A stretch of 64,000 nucleotides of DNA from Maribacter sp. PR1. Lineage in GTDB: Bacteria > Bacteroidota > Bacteroidia > Flavobacteriales > Flavobacteriaceae. Location: the NCBI RefSeq assembly GCF_028464145.1, contig NZ_JAQPCG010000004.1:1-64000 (forward strand). Direction: 5' to 3'. A model generated the notes under the pieces. That model was not told where the DNA came from. It saw only the letters and a program-made list of their open reading frames with translations, and ran no database searches. Of the stretch, positions 63,201 to 64,000 are shown piece after piece. Position 1 is the stretch's first letter. Each line of letters opens with the position of its first letter. The translations under genes were made by a program, and so were the position numbers.

Positions 63201-63622
63201 ATTTTCGGGTCGAGAATTCTACGGGCATTTCCCAAACGTTGAGTGAATCTATTATAATGTTCAAAAAGCCAACGGTAGCGGCCAAAGGAGAAAAGCGAAA
63301 TATAAGCTGCGGTGGCCTGAATGGATGTGATTATCAAATAAGAATATTTACATGTTTCAATGCAAATTGCTCAGAGGCCTATAATGGCGCAACCATTCAA
63401 CAGGTTGAAATACGGATTTATAACCGATTCGACCAAAGATGGGACACCAAACTTTTCAACTATAACGATGCTCAAGGTACTGGCGCTGATCGCATATTTT
63501 TAATGGAAGAAGAGCCGAGTGAGGGCAAATTACGATATCAAGACCAACCCTATGAGGTTAGAGTAATGGATACCAACGGTCAATGGAGCGATAAAACTAC
63601 CGGAAACATTATCAGGGTTTAA
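60266..63622 (+). CDS. Giant TraQ-like lipoprotein with nine Ig-like repeats
   Basis: 1118 aa from the ATG at 60266 (MKMNAPQRIFAVTTLCLALILAC, lipobox LILAC); the ATG at 60200 lies inside traO. Behind the signal are nine beta-sandwich units of about 100 residues, each starting with (D/P)F(T/S)F and ending with a G-x(H/T)-x(I/L)-F-x-(L/V)-R-(D/N) block (FDLRDSNGQ, FLVTDNYGQ, FLLRDSNGQ, FTVRNDTG, FTVRSSSD). The same pattern occurs in DUF3872/TraQ, which is a single-domain protein in known conjugative transposons. The end (about 115 residues) has four cysteines (ISCGGLNGC, FTCFNANC). Placed after traO as traQ would be. Likely on the cell surface; function in mating contact is inference. Confidence 0.85.
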   Translation: MKMNAPQRIFAVTTLCLALILACSKDFEDIVQDSFDFTFEGTNEENGFVFEATKTDFILEPERMVSNVSYFMKYDNIDGKGYYIGTENDTVHANDTISVKNFNLSYRYMPIDTGMHKIKVLAWDSNKIEKELELIYNVKYASFSFLLGKGTDDFLINSPNPVNVTLLRDRNTANPDRESSEEFEITYQLEDGSGKLLLGDTEYDAGKPFMLPKGVTEFSYRPETLGEHKLTMTAKAPDGATLTNEMLLTIENIDFTFRATAASSQVELETNLAINIDLQTQEEESEVTFDISHSFSSDSQGAGTVRDQNGGVMDPGTFRKINPGNYNFTFEDDELGQRKIYFDLRDSNGQIKRDSVEIEVANIPFTFSGNSESNQVFVNQRTQLNFNIKSNGNTSNIDYFLTYDLEEGNGTITGVGGNTIQNNTDYPVDLGNFPLFYTPETLGPHRISFLVTDNYGQAVGPVEIDLEANQLELEFNASANSNEVLVGQRGTVSLSLIEKGDYNGVSYELNYFISGGNAGLYNGNSQISPSQYFTISPGSFAYDFIAQESGTYEITFLLRDSNGQILEEKVTLVVANNDFAISMTPSMATEFSNIPVGIIVDIDEVPEGANDSYTAFFSSSQNGSLSVNGVTYGPGEEFPLGAGVNNLTYTGLEPGQHNIILSVESGSDVTRTANTTITYDQVDFTFTAGAQKSDITVGETTGLNFNISESVGSSNYTMRFSMNGNALIRDNNGIEVSPGNSYDVNTGNFNWTLEGTNESNVRLAFTVRNDTGLEKTVDITVNVAAKDYTFTASGTLQQAYTGEQVDINFNISEIGIGGDGYEMYFSANGNNGSFEYGGTSYSAGESFEVPVGAFSGKYVGTTEGNHNITFTVRSSSDVEKKASMNIQFDKYEEFFDFNISQSSEDKYEGQQFELTSVTNATTGHDVRVTYEMTFTFTGTSAGYIYYKSRIYREGDIIPLDYGSTPMRFFPETDENFTINFRVENSTGISQTLSESIIMFKKPTVAAKGEKRNISCGGLNGCDYQIRIFTCFNANCSEAYNGATIQQVEIRIYNRFDQRWDTKLFNYNDAQGTGADRIFLMEEEPSEGKLRYQDQPYEVRVMDTNGQWSDKTTGNIIRV

Positions 63623-63646
63623 GAACGCAAGGTTAGACTTTGGCCG

Positions 63647-64000
63647 TCAGCTTTTTTTAAAGGCTATGGTAACGATAACATCTTCATTGCCCAAATTGTC
63701 ATTTGTCTCAACGACTAATTTGGTTTTAGAAAGCTCTTGAATACGCATTTCGTTTCGAATTTCGAATTGAATAATCGTGTTATTTATAAGCTCATAAGTA
63801 TCTTCTTCAATGGTGGAGAAAGGGTCTTGCTCATCACATGCCAGTCCATTTTCATTGATAGAATAGGCACCACTTCCCACCGTTCCCATTTCAGTAAAAA
63901 AGGTAAGGTTGTCCTTGATACATTGCCTAATTTCTTGGGTGTTGAAAAGATCGATGTTAACGGTTCCGTCTCCGTTGATGTCAACGGCTCTATCGGTCAT
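63647..64000 (-). CDS. Partial gene, probable secreted or lipocalin-like protein
   Basis: 117 codons visible up to the right edge. An ATG happens to lie at 63998-64000, but the sequence (MTDRAVDINGDGTVNIDLFN) looks like an internal part, so the gene probably continues. Contents: DINGDGTVNIDLF, TIEEDTYELINNTIIQFEI, TKLVVETNDNLGNEDVIVTIAF, as in small lipocalin-like lipoproteins of Bacteroidota. Convergent to the TraQ-like gene. Not recognised further. Confidence 0.55.
   Translation of the reverse strand: MTDRAVDINGDGTVNIDLFNTQEIRQCIKDNLTFFTEMGTVGSGAYSINENGLACDEQDPFSTIEEDTYELINNTIIQFEIRNEMRIQELSKTKLVVETNDNLGNEDVIVTIAFKKS

Overview
The window looks like a chromosome segment of a marine-type member of the Bacteroidota, most likely a Flavobacteriaceae. 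The evidence is the A+T-rich DNA, promoters of the Bacteroidota type (TTTG, 17-23 bp, TAnnTTTG), families typical of the group (GSCFA, DUF4230, LemA/TPM) and a Bacteroidota-type conjugation gene set. No species can be named from the sequence alone.

Left part, about 1-17760, is host core genome. It holds the 5' part of a large secreted protein with calcium-binding aspartate-rich 105-bp tandem repeats, a partner secreted protein, a Crp/Fnr-type regulator, DUF4230 and GSCFA proteins, alaS, a LytM peptidase, a MerR-type regulator, a lemA-TPM-TPM operon, a small lipoprotein, der, an unusual fused sugar acyltransferase, era and an AGCS amino-acid:sodium symporter.

At 17765-17837 is an initiator tRNA-Met gene with its own promoter and terminator. 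A tyrosine recombinase gene starts directly behind it. From here to at least 63622 the window is an integrative and conjugative element (ICE). Its right end lies outside the window, and I saw no second copy of the tRNA 3' end.

Layout of the ICE: (a) 17880-26338, integrase and a low-GC cargo of likely defence genes: a PD-(D/E)XK-like nuclease, a large N6-adenine methyltransferase with a small PD-(D/E)XK-like partner, and a dGTPase; (b) 26622-28330, mobilization genes (relaxase, MobC-like protein) and a candidate oriT; (c) 28371-31551, two unknown genes, an AbiEii/AbiEi toxin-antitoxin pair with paired palindromic operators, and a strongly folded non-coding stretch; (d) 31616-35957, small unknown genes and a PRTRC gene cluster; (e) 36245-44023, a leftward operon ending in a 1668-aa methyltransferase-helicase of DarB type; (f) 44122-50602, rightward genes for two Toprim-like proteins, a DUF3945-like protein, the VirD4-type coupling protein and an HTH protein; (g) 50681-63622, a repeat array, parA, a ribbon-helix-helix partner and the mating-pair-formation operon (traE-F-G-I-J-K-M-N-O and a giant TraQ-like lipoprotein). 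The window ends in an oppositely oriented partial gene.

The most interesting signal is at 50681-50832: an array of degenerate 8-bp units kept in strict 8-bp register in front of parA and a ribbon-helix-helix gene. It looks like a partition centromere/operator of an ICE. Others worth attention are a dnaX-type A_AAA_AAG slippery heptamer at the end of the Toprim gene, with an open -1 frame that runs exactly into the next gene; a nine-domain, 1118-aa version of the normally small TraQ; and a three-gene nuclease/methyltransferase cargo next to a dGTPase.
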